64,000 bases of DNA from Cupriavidus basilensis (GTDB lineage: Bacteria; Pseudomonadota; Gammaproteobacteria; Burkholderiales; Burkholderiaceae), in NCBI RefSeq assembly GCF_000876015.1, contig NZ_BBQM01000018.1, forward strand, positions 124,001 to 188,000, given 5' to 3'. Below are positions 48,001-56,335 of the stretch, one piece after another (within the stretch, counting starts at the first letter, position 1; every line of letters begins with the position of its first letter). The notes beneath the pieces are model-generated. The model did no database searches, was not told where the DNA came from, and saw only the letters and a list, made by a program, of their open reading frames with translations. The position numbers were made by a program, and so were the translations under genes.

Positions 48001-49520
48001 CCCAGGCCGTGCCGCTGCGCATGGAACTGCGCCCGGCCGCCGCGCGCGCCGGCCACGAGGAACTGCTGGTGCAATACGGCAATGCGCTCAACGCGCGCTA
48101 CCTGCTGCGACGCGGCACCGAAAGCACGGAGGTGGTGTCCGGCGGCATCGGCATCGAGCAGCCCGCGCCGCAGCCGGCCAGCGGCGTCACCGCCGCGCTG
48201 ACCAGCGGCCGCTTCGACCTCGACCCGTGGCGCGCGCTGCTGGCGGGCGACGACGGCGCCGCCAAGGGAAACAACGGCGCAAATAATGGCGCGAACAGCG
48301 GCGCAAGCAGCGGCGGCCGGGGCAATGCGCCGGCCGCGCCGCCCTCGCCTTTCCTCCCCGAGCGCATCACCGCGCACGCGCGCACGCTGGTGGCATTCGG
48401 CCGCGAGCTGGACGAGGCGGCGGTGGAAGCCAGCCGCGCGCCCGGCGGCTGGGACGTGCGCGTGGACGCGCGCCAGGTCGCCGGCACGCTGCGCTGGCGC
48501 GACGACGCCACCACCGGGCCGGCCGGCGCGCTGACGGTGCGCCTGTCGCGCCTGAACATCCCCGACAACAGCGACGCCGGCAACATGGCGGACACGCTGG
48601 CCGGCAATACCGACGAGCTGCCCGCGCTGGACCTGGTGGCCGACCGCTTCGAGCTGCACGGGCGCGACTTCGGCAAGCTCGAGGTCAAGGCGCACGCCAG
48701 CGAAAGCGGCGGCGACCCGGTGTGGACGCTGGAGCGCCTGGTGCTCGAGCAGCCCGGCGCCACCTTCACCGGCAGCGGCAGCTGGCGCATGCCGCGCCGG
48801 CTGCGCGAAGGCGCCAGCGCCGAGCGCCGCACCCTGCTCGACTTCAAGCTCGACGTGCGCAACGGCGGCCAGGTGCTCGAACGCATGGGCCTGCCGCACA
48901 TCCTGGCCGACGGCCGCGGCACGCTGGAGGGACGCGTGGGCTGGCGCGGATCGCCGCTGGCGATCGACTACCCCACCCTGTCGGGCCGCGTGACGCTCAA
49001 GCTCGACAACGGCCAGATCCTCGCCGTGGAGCCGGGCGCGGCCAAGCTGCTGGGCGTGCTCAGCCTGCAGGGGCTGATGCGGCTGGCCACCTTCGACTTC
49101 CGCGGCGTGGCCGGCCAGGGCATGGTGTTCGACGAGATCACCGGCATCGGCACGCTCGAGAACGGCGTGGCCAGCACCAAGGACTTCGAGCTCCGGGGCG
49201 GCCAGCTGCGCGCCTCGATGACGGGCAGCGCCAACCTGCCGCGCGAGACCCAGGACCTGGAGGTCACGGTGGTGCCGCGCATCAACGCCACGTCGGCCTC
49301 GGTGGCGGCGGCCTTCATCAATCCGGCGCTGGGCATCGGCACGCTGGCCGCGCAGCTCATCTTCGCCGACGAGTTCTCCAAGGCCTTCAGCCGCCGCTAC
49401 CACATCAGCGGCAGCTGGGCGAACCCGCAGATCAACAAAGTGGGGGAGAATAAGGCCGATGCCCAGCCCGGCCTGCCCGGCGTGCAGGGCACCTCGAACC
49501 GGGTCTACCCGCTGCCGTAG
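45063..49520 (+). CDS. yhdP: AsmA-like/YhdP family envelope protein
   Basis: A very large (1485-residue) inner-membrane-anchored periplasmic protein of the AsmA/TamB-like group. One N-terminal membrane helix (about 68-92, RLALALLVMALLAGLLIRF) follows a cytosolic Ala/Arg-rich segment; the rest is a long beta-rich periplasmic region ending with the AsmA-2-like domain (NLPRETQDLEVTVVP). Proteins of this family are thought to bridge the periplasm and carry phospholipids to the outer membrane. Two low-complexity insertions interrupt it: a Ser/Ala/Pro stretch near residues 400-430 and an Asn/Gly/Ser stretch near 1072-1095. The mRNA appears leaderless. A nitrilase-family gene and tldD follow, the usual neighbours. 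Confidence 0.93.
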   Translation: MSSRATPPAEPAATAAAAASAAPGRDAAAGPSLLRQAPRRALALARAFGRAALTVVRHPAWRGLGRVLVRLALALLVMALLAGLLIRFVLWPQASAARTWLEQRGSIALAAKFSIGQLDTYWDGWHPAFHARDVAAVDSEQHVLMAAGTLDGKLSWRSLFSMDLLFQQVSASHTDLLVRRTPEGRLEVAGLTVDTASAKPQDNRLFDWLLAQGKVDLSDGKLRWLDDKNKLPQLDVGNIQFSARRFGSRHVVRLEAQSPTLAPRPLVIAADFRHDYLRRAGDWHNWHGQASWDLGRLELPVLQRYTAIFDRVARGTFNTDGTIEFRGGEISRSQARLRASGVDLQLAGAPEPLKLASAQAFVMHRIGRDHDHLLTIDTLLWQPEPAEGPAVPPGRADVAASAPAAMPSSTSSLASSSAPSSTAAAMPAGAASDAPAENAWREGMRKVVVGWATDNKGQLRKFSLKAPTFDLNTVRSLATSLPLDTALSRQLRALQPSGHLDNLDVNWNRDRPNLLTRRAGAAHFNVQGTLRNVSVREQPASPALGANGKPNLGVPGFSRLSGSFNFDERRGSARLEGSNAALVLPGMFEEPRVVFDQIAGEVHWTRDNNKLAVRTDGVRFANPDTAGTVRGTWQTGGDGHGGIADLTGELDRAQVGRIPRYLPLGLPAATRQYLAGALVAGEASDVKFLVKGDLEYFPFHSPHEGAGDFRVEVPIQRVSYQIAPHVGAAPGSAAAAANGGKAWPNFTDIDGRVLFERGGLSFVAQHAGVQGVPGVALQDVNGHIADLSDHGHLLLDGGASGTMSGFLRFIAASPVRDWTGQVTSEMRAQGNGELRLKLDLPLTESHAAKVDGQFRLPGNEVVLNPQWPPLGGTTGVIAFNEHGFQLNDLRARLLGGEIRAGGGSQPDGTVRVTASGNLGAPGIRELLAGSALAALAQKTEGSAAYSAVIGVREHQPQITVTSDLAGLALGLPAPLGKSAAQAVPLRMELRPAAARAGHEELLVQYGNALNARYLLRRGTESTEVVSGGIGIEQPAPQPASGVTAALTSGRFDLDPWRALLAGDDGAAKGNNGANNGANSGASSGGRGNAPAAPPSPFLPERITAHARTLVAFGRELDEAAVEASRAPGGWDVRVDARQVAGTLRWRDDATTGPAGALTVRLSRLNIPDNSDAGNMADTLAGNTDELPALDLVADRFELHGRDFGKLEVKAHASESGGDPVWTLERLVLEQPGATFTGSGSWRMPRRLREGASAERRTLLDFKLDVRNGGQVLERMGLPHILADGRGTLEGRVGWRGSPLAIDYPTLSGRVTLKLDNGQILAVEPGAAKLLGVLSLQGLMRLATFDFRGVAGQGMVFDEITGIGTLENGVASTKDFELRGGQLRASMTGSANLPRETQDLEVTVVPRINATSASVAAAFINPALGIGTLAAQLIFADEFSKAFSRRYHISGSWANPQINKVGENKADAQPGLPGVQGTSNRVYPLP

Positions 49521-49572
49521 GCCCCGCCGGCCGCACCGGCGCCGCCGGCTCTCCATACCAAGGAAAACGCAC

Positions 49573-50406
<834 letters not shown>

Positions 50407-50505
50407 CATGTACGGCCGCGCCGCCACGCGCCCCACGGGCGGCGCACAGATCATTCACGCGGCGGCGCCAGCGCGCCGCCGCGGCACGACGACAAAAGGA
50501 AAACC

Positions 50506-51966
50506 ATGAACGCCGGCGACCTCGGAATCCGCAACCTCGCCACCGCCCAGCAACTGCTGCTGGCGCCCTATGGCCTCGACGAGGCCAAGCTCCAGCGCGT
50601 GCTGGCGGACATCTTCACGCACAAGGTCGACTACGCCGACCTCTACTTCCAGTACACCCGCAACGAGGCGTGGAGCCTGGAAGAAGGCATCGTCAAGTCG
50701 GGCAGCTTCAGCATCGACCAGGGCGTGGGCGTGCGCGCCGTGTCCGGCGACAAGACCGCCTTCGCCTACTCGGACGACATCAGCCTGGACGCGCTGCTCA
50801 AGGCCGGCGCCGCCACCCGCACCATCGGCCGCGCCGGCAGCGGCCGCGTCAAGGTGGCCGGCAAGCTGGCCTCGCAGGGCGGGCGCAGCCTGTACACGCC
50901 CAACGACCCGCTCGACTCGATGGCCGCCGCCGACAAGGTGGCGCTGCTCGAGCGCGTGGAGCGCATGGCGCGCGCCAAGGACCCGCGCGTGGTGCAGGTC
51001 ATGGCGGGCCTGGCCGGTGAGTACGACGTGGTGCTGGTGGCGCGCAGCGACGGCGTCGTCGCCGCCGACGTGCGCCCGCTGGTGCGCGTCTCGGTCACGG
51101 TGATCGCCGAGCAGAACGGCCGCCGCGAGATCGGCTCGTCGGGCGGCGGCGGGCGCTATGCCTACGGCTATTTCACCGACGAGCTGCTGCGCAAGTACGT
51201 CGACGAGGCGGTCGCCTCGGCGCTGGTCAACCTCGAGGCGCGCCCGGCTCCGGCCGGCGCCATGACCGTGGTGCTGGGCCCGGGCTGGCCCGGCGTGCTG
51301 CTGCACGAGGCGATCGGCCACGGCCTGGAAGGCGACTTCAACCGCAAGGGCTCGTCCGCGTTCGCCGGCCGCATGGGCGAGCGCGTGGCGGCCAAGGGCG
51401 TGACCGTGGTCGACGACGGCACGCTGGCCAACCGCCGCGGCTCGCTCAACCTCGACGACGAGGGCAACCCGACCCAGTGCACCACGCTGATCGAGGACGG
51501 CATCCTCAAAGGCTACATGCAGGACACCCTCAACGCGCGCCTGATGAAAATGCCCGTGACCGGCAACGCGCGCCGCGAGAGCTACGCCGCGCTGCCCATG
51601 CCGCGCATGACCAACACCTACATGCTCAACGGCAACCGCGACCCGCAGGAGATCATCGCCAGCGTCAAGCGCGGCCTCTACGCGGTAAACTTCGGCGGCG
51701 GCCAGGTCGACATCACCAACGGCAAGTTCGTGTTCTCGGCCAGCGAGGCCTACCTGATCGAGGACGGCAAGATCACCGCCCCGGTCAAGGGCGCCACGCT
51801 GGTCGGCAACGGCCCGGAATCGCTCAAGGACGTGACCATGATCGGCAACGACATGCGCCTGGACTCGGGCGTGGGCGTGTGCGGCAAGGAAGGCCAGAGC
51901 GTGCCGGTGGGCGTCGGCCAGCCGACCCTGCGCATCGAGAACATGACCGTGGGCGGCACCGCCTGA
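50506..51966 (+). CDS. tldD: Metalloprotease TldD
   Basis: TldD pairs with TldE (PmbA) to form a zinc protease that degrades unfolded peptides and matures some peptide antibiotics. The 486-residue product contains the metal motif HEAIGHGLEGD (HExxxH, about 266-271), the N-terminal DYADLYFQYTRNEAWSLE and the C-terminal NGPESLKDVTMIGNDM. AAGGAAAA precedes the ATG. The partner tldE is not in the window. After the stop, a GC-rich hairpin (51972-52001) is visible but lacks a T-run. Confidence 0.96.
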   Translation: MNAGDLGIRNLATAQQLLLAPYGLDEAKLQRVLADIFTHKVDYADLYFQYTRNEAWSLEEGIVKSGSFSIDQGVGVRAVSGDKTAFAYSDDISLDALLKAGAATRTIGRAGSGRVKVAGKLASQGGRSLYTPNDPLDSMAAADKVALLERVERMARAKDPRVVQVMAGLAGEYDVVLVARSDGVVAADVRPLVRVSVTVIAEQNGRREIGSSGGGGRYAYGYFTDELLRKYVDEAVASALVNLEARPAPAGAMTVVLGPGWPGVLLHEAIGHGLEGDFNRKGSSAFAGRMGERVAAKGVTVVDDGTLANRRGSLNLDDEGNPTQCTTLIEDGILKGYMQDTLNARLMKMPVTGNARRESYAALPMPRMTNTYMLNGNRDPQEIIASVKRGLYAVNFGGGQVDITNGKFVFSASEAYLIEDGKITAPVKGATLVGNGPESLKDVTMIGNDMRLDSGVGVCGKEGQSVPVGVGQPTLRIENMTVGGTA

Positions 51967-52104
51967 ACCCGGCGCCGCGCCGCGCGTGTCGCGCGCGGCG
52001 CTTGCCAAGCCCCGCAAAAAGCGCTATAAAGATGCTTCGTTGCGCGATGGTCAACTGCCGCGGCCCGCTGATTTACCGGACGCCGCGCAATTTCCTGCCA
52101 TCCC

Positions 52105-52133
52105 TTGACGCATTGCCGCAAAGAACATACGAC
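52105..52133 (+). promoter_or_regulatory. Candidate aroG promoter (TTGACG, 17 bp, TACGAC)
   Basis: TTGACG (52105-52110) matches five of six -35 positions. TACGAC at 17 bp spacing (52128-52133) is a weak -10. Transcription would start near 52140, giving a leader of about 200 bases that contains the attenuator. Confidence 0.5.
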
Positions 52134-52153
52134 ACCCGAGCCTGATCCGATCC

Positions 52154-52225
52154 ATGTCCGCCAAGTTTTACTTTTACTTTTATAGCGATCTCACACCGCT
52201 GGCGGATGGAGAGGGACGATCGTAA
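52154..52225 (+). CDS. Attenuator leader peptide with FYFYFY (23 residues)
   Basis: ATG 52154 opens a 23-codon frame ending with TAA at 52223. Codons 5-10 alternate TTT and TAC/TAT, giving Phe-Tyr three times, and the rest is unremarkable (SDLTPLADGEGRS). Three Phe and three Tyr codons in a row directly before an aroG terminator is the hallmark of transcription attenuation sensed by charged tRNA-Phe and tRNA-Tyr. No strong Shine-Dalgarno is visible before the ATG, which is the weakest point. It is too short for ordinary gene callers. Confidence 0.82.
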   Translation: MSAKFYFYFYSDLTPLADGEGRS

Positions 52226-52275
52226 GCGCCCCGAGGATACACAAAAAGCCGCCAGCAACCCTGGCGGCTTTTTTT
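52157..52275 (+). promoter_or_regulatory. aroG transcription attenuator (pause, antiterminator and terminator hairpins)
   Basis: Four segments can pair in exclusive ways. Segment 1 TCCGCCA (52157-52163, codons 2-4 of the leader) pairs with segment 2 TGGCGGA (52200-52206). Segment 2 as GCTGGCGG (52198-52205) pairs with segment 3 CCGCCAGC (52249-52256). Segment 3 as AAGCCGCCAG (52246-52255) pairs with segment 4 CTGGCGGCTT (52261-52270), followed by a T-run. A ribosome stalled on the Phe/Tyr codons covers segment 1, frees 2 to pair with 3 and allows aroG transcription; with ample Phe and Tyr, 3:4 forms and transcription stops. Confidence 0.85.
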
Positions 52276-52343
52276 ATCCCGGCCCGCTCCCAGGCCCTAG
52301 CCCACACACCCAAACCCACGACCCACGAAATCCCGGAGCCATC

Positions 52344-53423
52344 ATGCTGAAGAACACCGACGACCTGCGTATTCGCGAACTCAAGGAACTGTTGCCGCCG
52401 GCGCACCTGATCCGCGAATTCGCCTGCTCCGAACAGGCCTCGGACGTGATCTACGGCGCGCGCCAGGCCATGCACCGCATCCTGCACGGCATGGACGACC
52501 GCCTGATCGTCATCATCGGGCCCTGCTCGATCCACGACACCCGCGCCGCGCTCGAATACGCCAAGCTGCTCAAGGTGCAGCGCGATCGCTTCGCCGGCGA
52601 GCTGGAAGTGGTGATGCGGGTGTATTTCGAGAAGCCGCGCACCACGGTGGGCTGGAAGGGGCTGATCAACGACCCGCACATGGACGGCAGCTTCAAGATC
52701 AACGACGGCCTGCGCATCGCGCGCGAGCTGCTGCTGAACATCAGCGAGATCGGCGTGCCGACCGGCACCGAGTACCTCGACATGATCAGCCCGCAATACC
52801 TCGCCGACCTGGTGAGCTGGGGCGCCATCGGCGCGCGCACCACCGAAAGCCAGGTGCACCGCGAGCTGGCCTCCGGACTGTCGTGCCCGGTGGGCTTCAA
52901 GAACGGCACCGACGGCAACGTCAAGATCGCCGTGGACGCCATCAAGGCCGCCTCGCAGCCACACCATTTCCTGTCGGTCACCAAGGGCGGCCACTCGGCC
53001 ATCGTGTCGACCTCGGGCAACGAGGACTGCCACATCATCCTGCGCGGCGGCAAGACGCCCAACTACGACGCCGCCAGCGTGCAGGAGGCCTGCGAAGCGA
53101 TCTCCAAGTCCGGCCTGGCCGCGCGCCTGATGATCGACGCCTCGCACGCCAACAGCAGCAAGAAGCACGAGAACCAGATCCCGGTGTGCGAGGACATCGG
53201 CCGCCAGGTGGCGGGCGGCGACGAGCGCATCGTCGGCGTGATGGTGGAGTCGCACCTGGTGGCGGGCCGCCAGGACCACGTACAGGGCACGCCGGTGGAC
53301 ACCCTGACCTACGGCCAGTCGGTCACCGACGCATGCATCGGCTGGGACGACTCGGTCAAGGTGCTGGAGACGCTGGCCAACGCCGTCAAGGCGCGCCGGC
53401 TGGTCAAGGGCACCGGCAACTGA
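52344..53423 (+). CDS. aroG: 3-deoxy-7-phosphoheptulonate (DAHP) synthase, class I
   Basis: Condenses phosphoenolpyruvate and erythrose 4-phosphate in the first step of aromatic amino acid synthesis. The 359-residue protein matches the AroF/G/H type: IGPCSIHDTRAALEYA, YFEKPRTTVGWKG, NGTDGNVKIAVDA, SVTKGGHSAIVSTSGN and DASHANSSKKHENQ, all active-site regions. The N-terminal LRIRELKELLPP is the feedback-inhibition region. GGAG precedes ATG 52344. The upstream Phe/Tyr attenuator implies control by both amino acids at the transcript level; the protein may also be feedback-inhibited, which cannot be read here. Confidence 0.96.
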   Translation: MLKNTDDLRIRELKELLPPAHLIREFACSEQASDVIYGARQAMHRILHGMDDRLIVIIGPCSIHDTRAALEYAKLLKVQRDRFAGELEVVMRVYFEKPRTTVGWKGLINDPHMDGSFKINDGLRIARELLLNISEIGVPTGTEYLDMISPQYLADLVSWGAIGARTTESQVHRELASGLSCPVGFKNGTDGNVKIAVDAIKAASQPHHFLSVTKGGHSAIVSTSGNEDCHIILRGGKTPNYDAASVQEACEAISKSGLAARLMIDASHANSSKKHENQIPVCEDIGRQVAGGDERIVGVMVESHLVAGRQDHVQGTPVDTLTYGQSVTDACIGWDDSVKVLETLANAVKARRLVKGTGN

Positions 53424-53442
53424 GCGCCGGTTGCGCGCAACG

Positions 53443-53472
53443 AAAAAGCCGCTGGTGTCAGCGGCTTTTTTT
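53443..53472 (+). terminator. Intrinsic terminator after aroG
   Basis: AAAAAGCCGCTG and CAGCGGCTTTTT pair around a 4-base GTGT loop, followed by more T. Strong and perfect. Confidence 0.94.
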
Positions 53473-53610
53473 CCGACTTCGACATGACGCCCGCGCTGGA
53501 ACCCGGCTGGCTCGCGCGCACGACCGATCCGACAGGGTGCGGATGTGCCCGTGAAACCCGGCCCGACGGAAACAAGTCAGCCCGCCATCAGCTCATGCGA
53601 GCTCCCGGAT

Positions 53611-53650
53611 GAGCCGATTCGAGCTGTATTGAGCTAATATGAGCTGATTC
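53611..53650 (+). repeat. Four tandem 10-bp GAGCT-type repeats upstream of the Fic gene
   Basis: Units beginning GAGCC or GAGCT occur at exactly 53611, 53621, 53631 and 53641; the third is GAGCTAATAT and the fourth GAGCTGATTC. A further looser copy (GAGCCGGTTC) is at 53659. The 10-bp period places each copy on the same face of the helix. TAATAT in the third copy could be a -10 box. A likely multi-site operator, possibly for the winged-helix domain of the Fic protein. Confidence 0.65.
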
Positions 53651-53680
53651 AACCCGTCGAGCCGGTTCGAGGAGTGTGCC

Positions 53681-55033
53681 GTGGTCGTGCAAGACGAGAT
53701 CCTTCTAGCGCTGCAGGCGCAGGCGCAAACAGCGTCCCCCTGGCTGAGTTCGCGCGACCTTGCCAACCGGGTTCATGCCAGTTGGTCCACGGTGAAACGC
53801 CAGCTCGACACGTTGGTGCGCGCCGGCGGCGTGATTCGGGAAGGCCGCGCGCGCGCCACGCGATATCGGCTGGCGCCGAGCTTGCCCGCGGCGTCGCAGC
53901 CGGCGGCGCCGCGAGCGTTATCGCCTGTGCCTGGCTTCTCGTTGTCCGCGCGAGGCCAAGCGCTGCTGGCCGAGCTGAAGCGGCCGCTGGCCGCGCGCGA
54001 GGCCGTCGGCTACCAGCGCGCCTTCGTGGACGGTTATGTGCCGAACCAGAGTTCCCTCCTGCCCGAAGCCATCGCGCACGCGCTGGCCGAAGAGGGACGC
54101 CTGCGCGGACAACAGCCCGCCGGAACCTATGCACGCAACGTGCTGGGGCCCCTGCTCATCGATCTGTCCTGGTCCTCGTCGCGCCTGGAGGGCAATCGCT
54201 ATTCCCTGCTGGCCACGGAAGAACTGTTCAAGAACGGCATGGCCGGCAGCGATCTGGACGCGGTCATGTTGCTCAACCACAAGGCCGCCATCGAATTCCT
54301 GGTCGATGCGGTGCCCGAGTACGGCCTGACGCCGGCCCTGATCAGAAACCTGCATGCCATCCTGATGCAAGACCTGCTGGCGGACGCCCATGGCCTGGGC
54401 AGCATTCGCCAAAAGGTGGTCAATATCAGCGACACCACTTACGTCCCGGCACAAGCTCCCGCGCTGCTGGAGGAGATGTTCGGGCACATCGTGGAGAAGG
54501 CGCGGCAGATCAAGAACCCGGTGGAGTCGGCCTTCTTCCTCTGGGTGAATCTGGCCTATCTGCAGCCCTTCGAGGACGGCAACAAGCGTACCAGCCGCCT
54601 GTCGGCCAATATTCCCCTGATGCTGTACAACTGCGCGCCCTTGTCGTTCCTGGATGTGGAAGCGCGGGACTATGCCTGCGCCATGATGGGCGTGTACGAG
54701 CATCGCGACGTGGCGCTGGCTGCGGACCTGTTCGAATGGGCCTATCGGCGCTCGATCAGGAAATACGCCGTCCAGATCGAGGCGATGGGTGTTCCCGACC
54801 CGATGCGACTGCGCTTCCGGGAAGCCTTGAACGAGACGATCGGCCATATTGTCCGCGATGGACAGACGGTCGCCGAAGCCGTGGCCTTGCTGAGGTTGTC
54901 CGAACAGGATGCGCAGGTTTTCCAGCCGATGCTCGCGCAGGAACTGCGAACGCTGGACCTGCACAACTGCGCCCGCTACCGGCTCACGCCGGGACAGACC
55001 AGGCAGTGGATCGCCGCGGGGCGGCCGCAGTAG
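53681..55033 (+). CDS. Fic-domain protein with N-terminal winged helix; motif His replaced by Gln
   Basis: A 450-residue protein starting at GTG 53681 with GAGGAG before it. The N-terminus is a winged helix (SSRDLANRVHASWSTVKRQL, about 23-42). An inhibitory-helix motif SRLEGN with Glu170 precedes the Fic core, as in class II Fic proteins. The Fic loop reads QPFEDGNKRTSRL (295-307): the usual catalytic His is Gln295, and Gly-Lys-Arg follows Asn. A C-terminal helical region contains another small DNA-binding-like part (TVAEAVALLRLSE). Fic enzymes usually transfer AMP to target proteins; loss of His argues for altered or no AMPylation. Base composition is somewhat less GC-rich than neighbours, consistent with transfer. 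Confidence 0.88.
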   Translation: MVVQDEILLALQAQAQTASPWLSSRDLANRVHASWSTVKRQLDTLVRAGGVIREGRARATRYRLAPSLPAASQPAAPRALSPVPGFSLSARGQALLAELKRPLAAREAVGYQRAFVDGYVPNQSSLLPEAIAHALAEEGRLRGQQPAGTYARNVLGPLLIDLSWSSSRLEGNRYSLLATEELFKNGMAGSDLDAVMLLNHKAAIEFLVDAVPEYGLTPALIRNLHAILMQDLLADAHGLGSIRQKVVNISDTTYVPAQAPALLEEMFGHIVEKARQIKNPVESAFFLWVNLAYLQPFEDGNKRTSRLSANIPLMLYNCAPLSFLDVEARDYACAMMGVYEHRDVALAADLFEWAYRRSIRKYAVQIEAMGVPDPMRLRFREALNETIGHIVRDGQTVAEAVALLRLSEQDAQVFQPMLAQELRTLDLHNCARYRLTPGQTRQWIAAGRPQ

Positions 55034-55147
55034 CGGCATATCGTCGTCGCCGGGACGGCGCCTTCGCGAAACAGGAAGCCATTCCCGAACGGCAGGGTGT
55101 GCCGGGGCGCCGCCCCGCCTGTCGGCGGCACGGCATGCGTGCCGTCC

Positions 55148-55546
55148 TTACTTCTTCAGTACCAGCCCGCCCGGCAGCGATTCGATGTACGCGGCGATGT
55201 CGCGCAGTTCCTGGCGCGTGAACGGGCGCGGCTTGCCGTCCTTGCCGGTCACGGCGGGATTGGCGTTGACCTGCCCGGCCATGATGGCGTTCGAGCGGCC
55301 CACCTGCGGGTTGGTGGTGATCTGGTAGGCGGCCAGCGCGTGGTACAGGTAGTCGGCGTGCTGGCCGGCCAGCTTCGGGTAGTCCGGGCTGATCGGGGCA
55401 TTCATGCCGGCGCCGTGGCAGGCCACGCAGTTGCCCTTTTCCACCAGCGCCTTGCCGGCGGCGATGTCGGCCGCCGCGGCGGAGAAAGCCGCGCCACCCA
55501 GCACGAGCGCGCCGGCCGCGAGCGAAAGCGTCTTGAGCGTATTCAT
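55148..55546 (-). CDS. Class I cytochrome c, periplasmic
   Basis: A 132-residue precursor with a signal peptide ending near AAA (about 25) and one haem site CVACH (about 40-44). The axial Met is probably in AIMAGQ. GAGGGGA precedes ATG 55546. It follows another cytochrome gene by only 11 bp, so the pair is one operon. The C-terminal RQELRDIAAYIESL is a typical cytochrome c helix. It may act as an electron carrier to a terminal oxidase; the partner is not visible. Confidence 0.93.
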   Translation of the reverse strand: MNTLKTLSLAAGALVLGGAAFSAAAADIAAGKALVEKGNCVACHGAGMNAPISPDYPKLAGQHADYLYHALAAYQITTNPQVGRSNAIMAGQVNANPAVTGKDGKPRPFTRQELRDIAAYIESLPGGLVLKK

Positions 55547-55557
55547 GGAGGGTCCCC

Positions 55558-55905
55558 TCACTTCTGGTTGTTGTTCTGGGTGCCGGAGGTCTGCTGCGCG
55601 TAGTAGGCAGCCACGTCGGCGATGTCCTGGTCGCTCAGCGTGGCGGCGATGCCGCGCATGGTCGGGTGCTTGCGGTCGCCCTTCTGGTATTCCTTGAGCG
55701 CGTTCTCGATGTACTTGGCGTTCTGGCCTCCCAGCAGCGGCACCTGGTACACCTCGGGAAACGAGGCACGGTATCCGGGAATACCATGACATCCGATACA
55801 CATTGCGACCTTGTTTCTGGCTGCATCCACATTGCCTTTGACTTCCTGGGCGTGCACAGCCATTGCGGCTGCGCCCAGCACCACCATCGTGAGGAGCTTT
55901 TTCAT
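55558..55905 (-). CDS. Class I cytochrome c, periplasmic
   Basis: A 115-residue precursor: signal peptide KKLLTMVVLGAAAMAVHA, haem site CIGCH (about 37-41), the axial Met in PTMRGIAA, and the C-terminal helix DIADVAAYYAQQ. It ends with an unusual Thr/Gln/Asn-rich tail (TSGTQNNNQK). It is the first gene of the cytochrome pair. A TACACT stretch at 55925-55930 on the minus strand may be the -10 box. Confidence 0.93.
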   Translation of the reverse strand: MKKLLTMVVLGAAAMAVHAQEVKGNVDAARNKVAMCIGCHGIPGYRASFPEVYQVPLLGGQNAKYIENALKEYQKGDRKHPTMRGIAATLSDQDIADVAAYYAQQTSGTQNNNQK

Positions 55906-56335
55906 TGTCGTAGCTGATTGGAAGTGTAAAACCCTGGGAGACCTGCCCGACCGGTCGGAAATGGCTTCGGAATGGGTCCGGCGGGGAAGCCGCATCTGCC
56001 TGCGGCTCGATGTGGCGCTGCCAGCGGGGTCGGGCACAGCGGGCGTCCTTCGTCGGGACGTCCACGCCTGGAAGTGGCCAGGCGAAGCGGGCACGGACCT
56101 GCCTCATTCTGCAACCATCTCTTCGCACGCCGCCTCCCGGCAGGGGCCGCGCGCATGACTGGGCGGACGAACCGGACGGTGGAGATATAGGACTTTGGGG
56201 GGCGCGTCAAACCGGCGCATTGTACAGCAGGCTGCACGCGAGCGTCCAGCATGGTGCGCGCCGCCATACACGAACGGAAAAGCTCTTTTATACTGGCCCA
56301 TTCCGACACGCACGAACCCCTCATCAGGTTGCCTC
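55906..56335. other. Divergent intergenic region between cytochrome pair and moxR-like gene
   Basis: About 430 bp without a credible gene. It should hold both divergent promoters. TATACT at 56289-56294 is a candidate -10 for the AAA ATPase gene, with a leader of about 35 bases; no good -35 partner is seen. The short palindrome GACCGGTC lies near 55950. Nothing else stands out. Confidence 0.5.

Noticed and set aside
51972..52001. Terminator after tldD
   Set aside because: A 9-bp GC stem exists but is not followed by a T-run, and the aroG leader begins soon after; too weak to call.
53581..53670. CRISPR-like repeat array upstream of fic
   Set aside because: Units are only 10 bp, contiguous and without spacers, which excludes CRISPR.
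54000..55033. Toxin-antitoxin pair around the Fic protein
   Set aside because: The protein carries its own inhibitory motif and no small antitoxin frame is found upstream or downstream.
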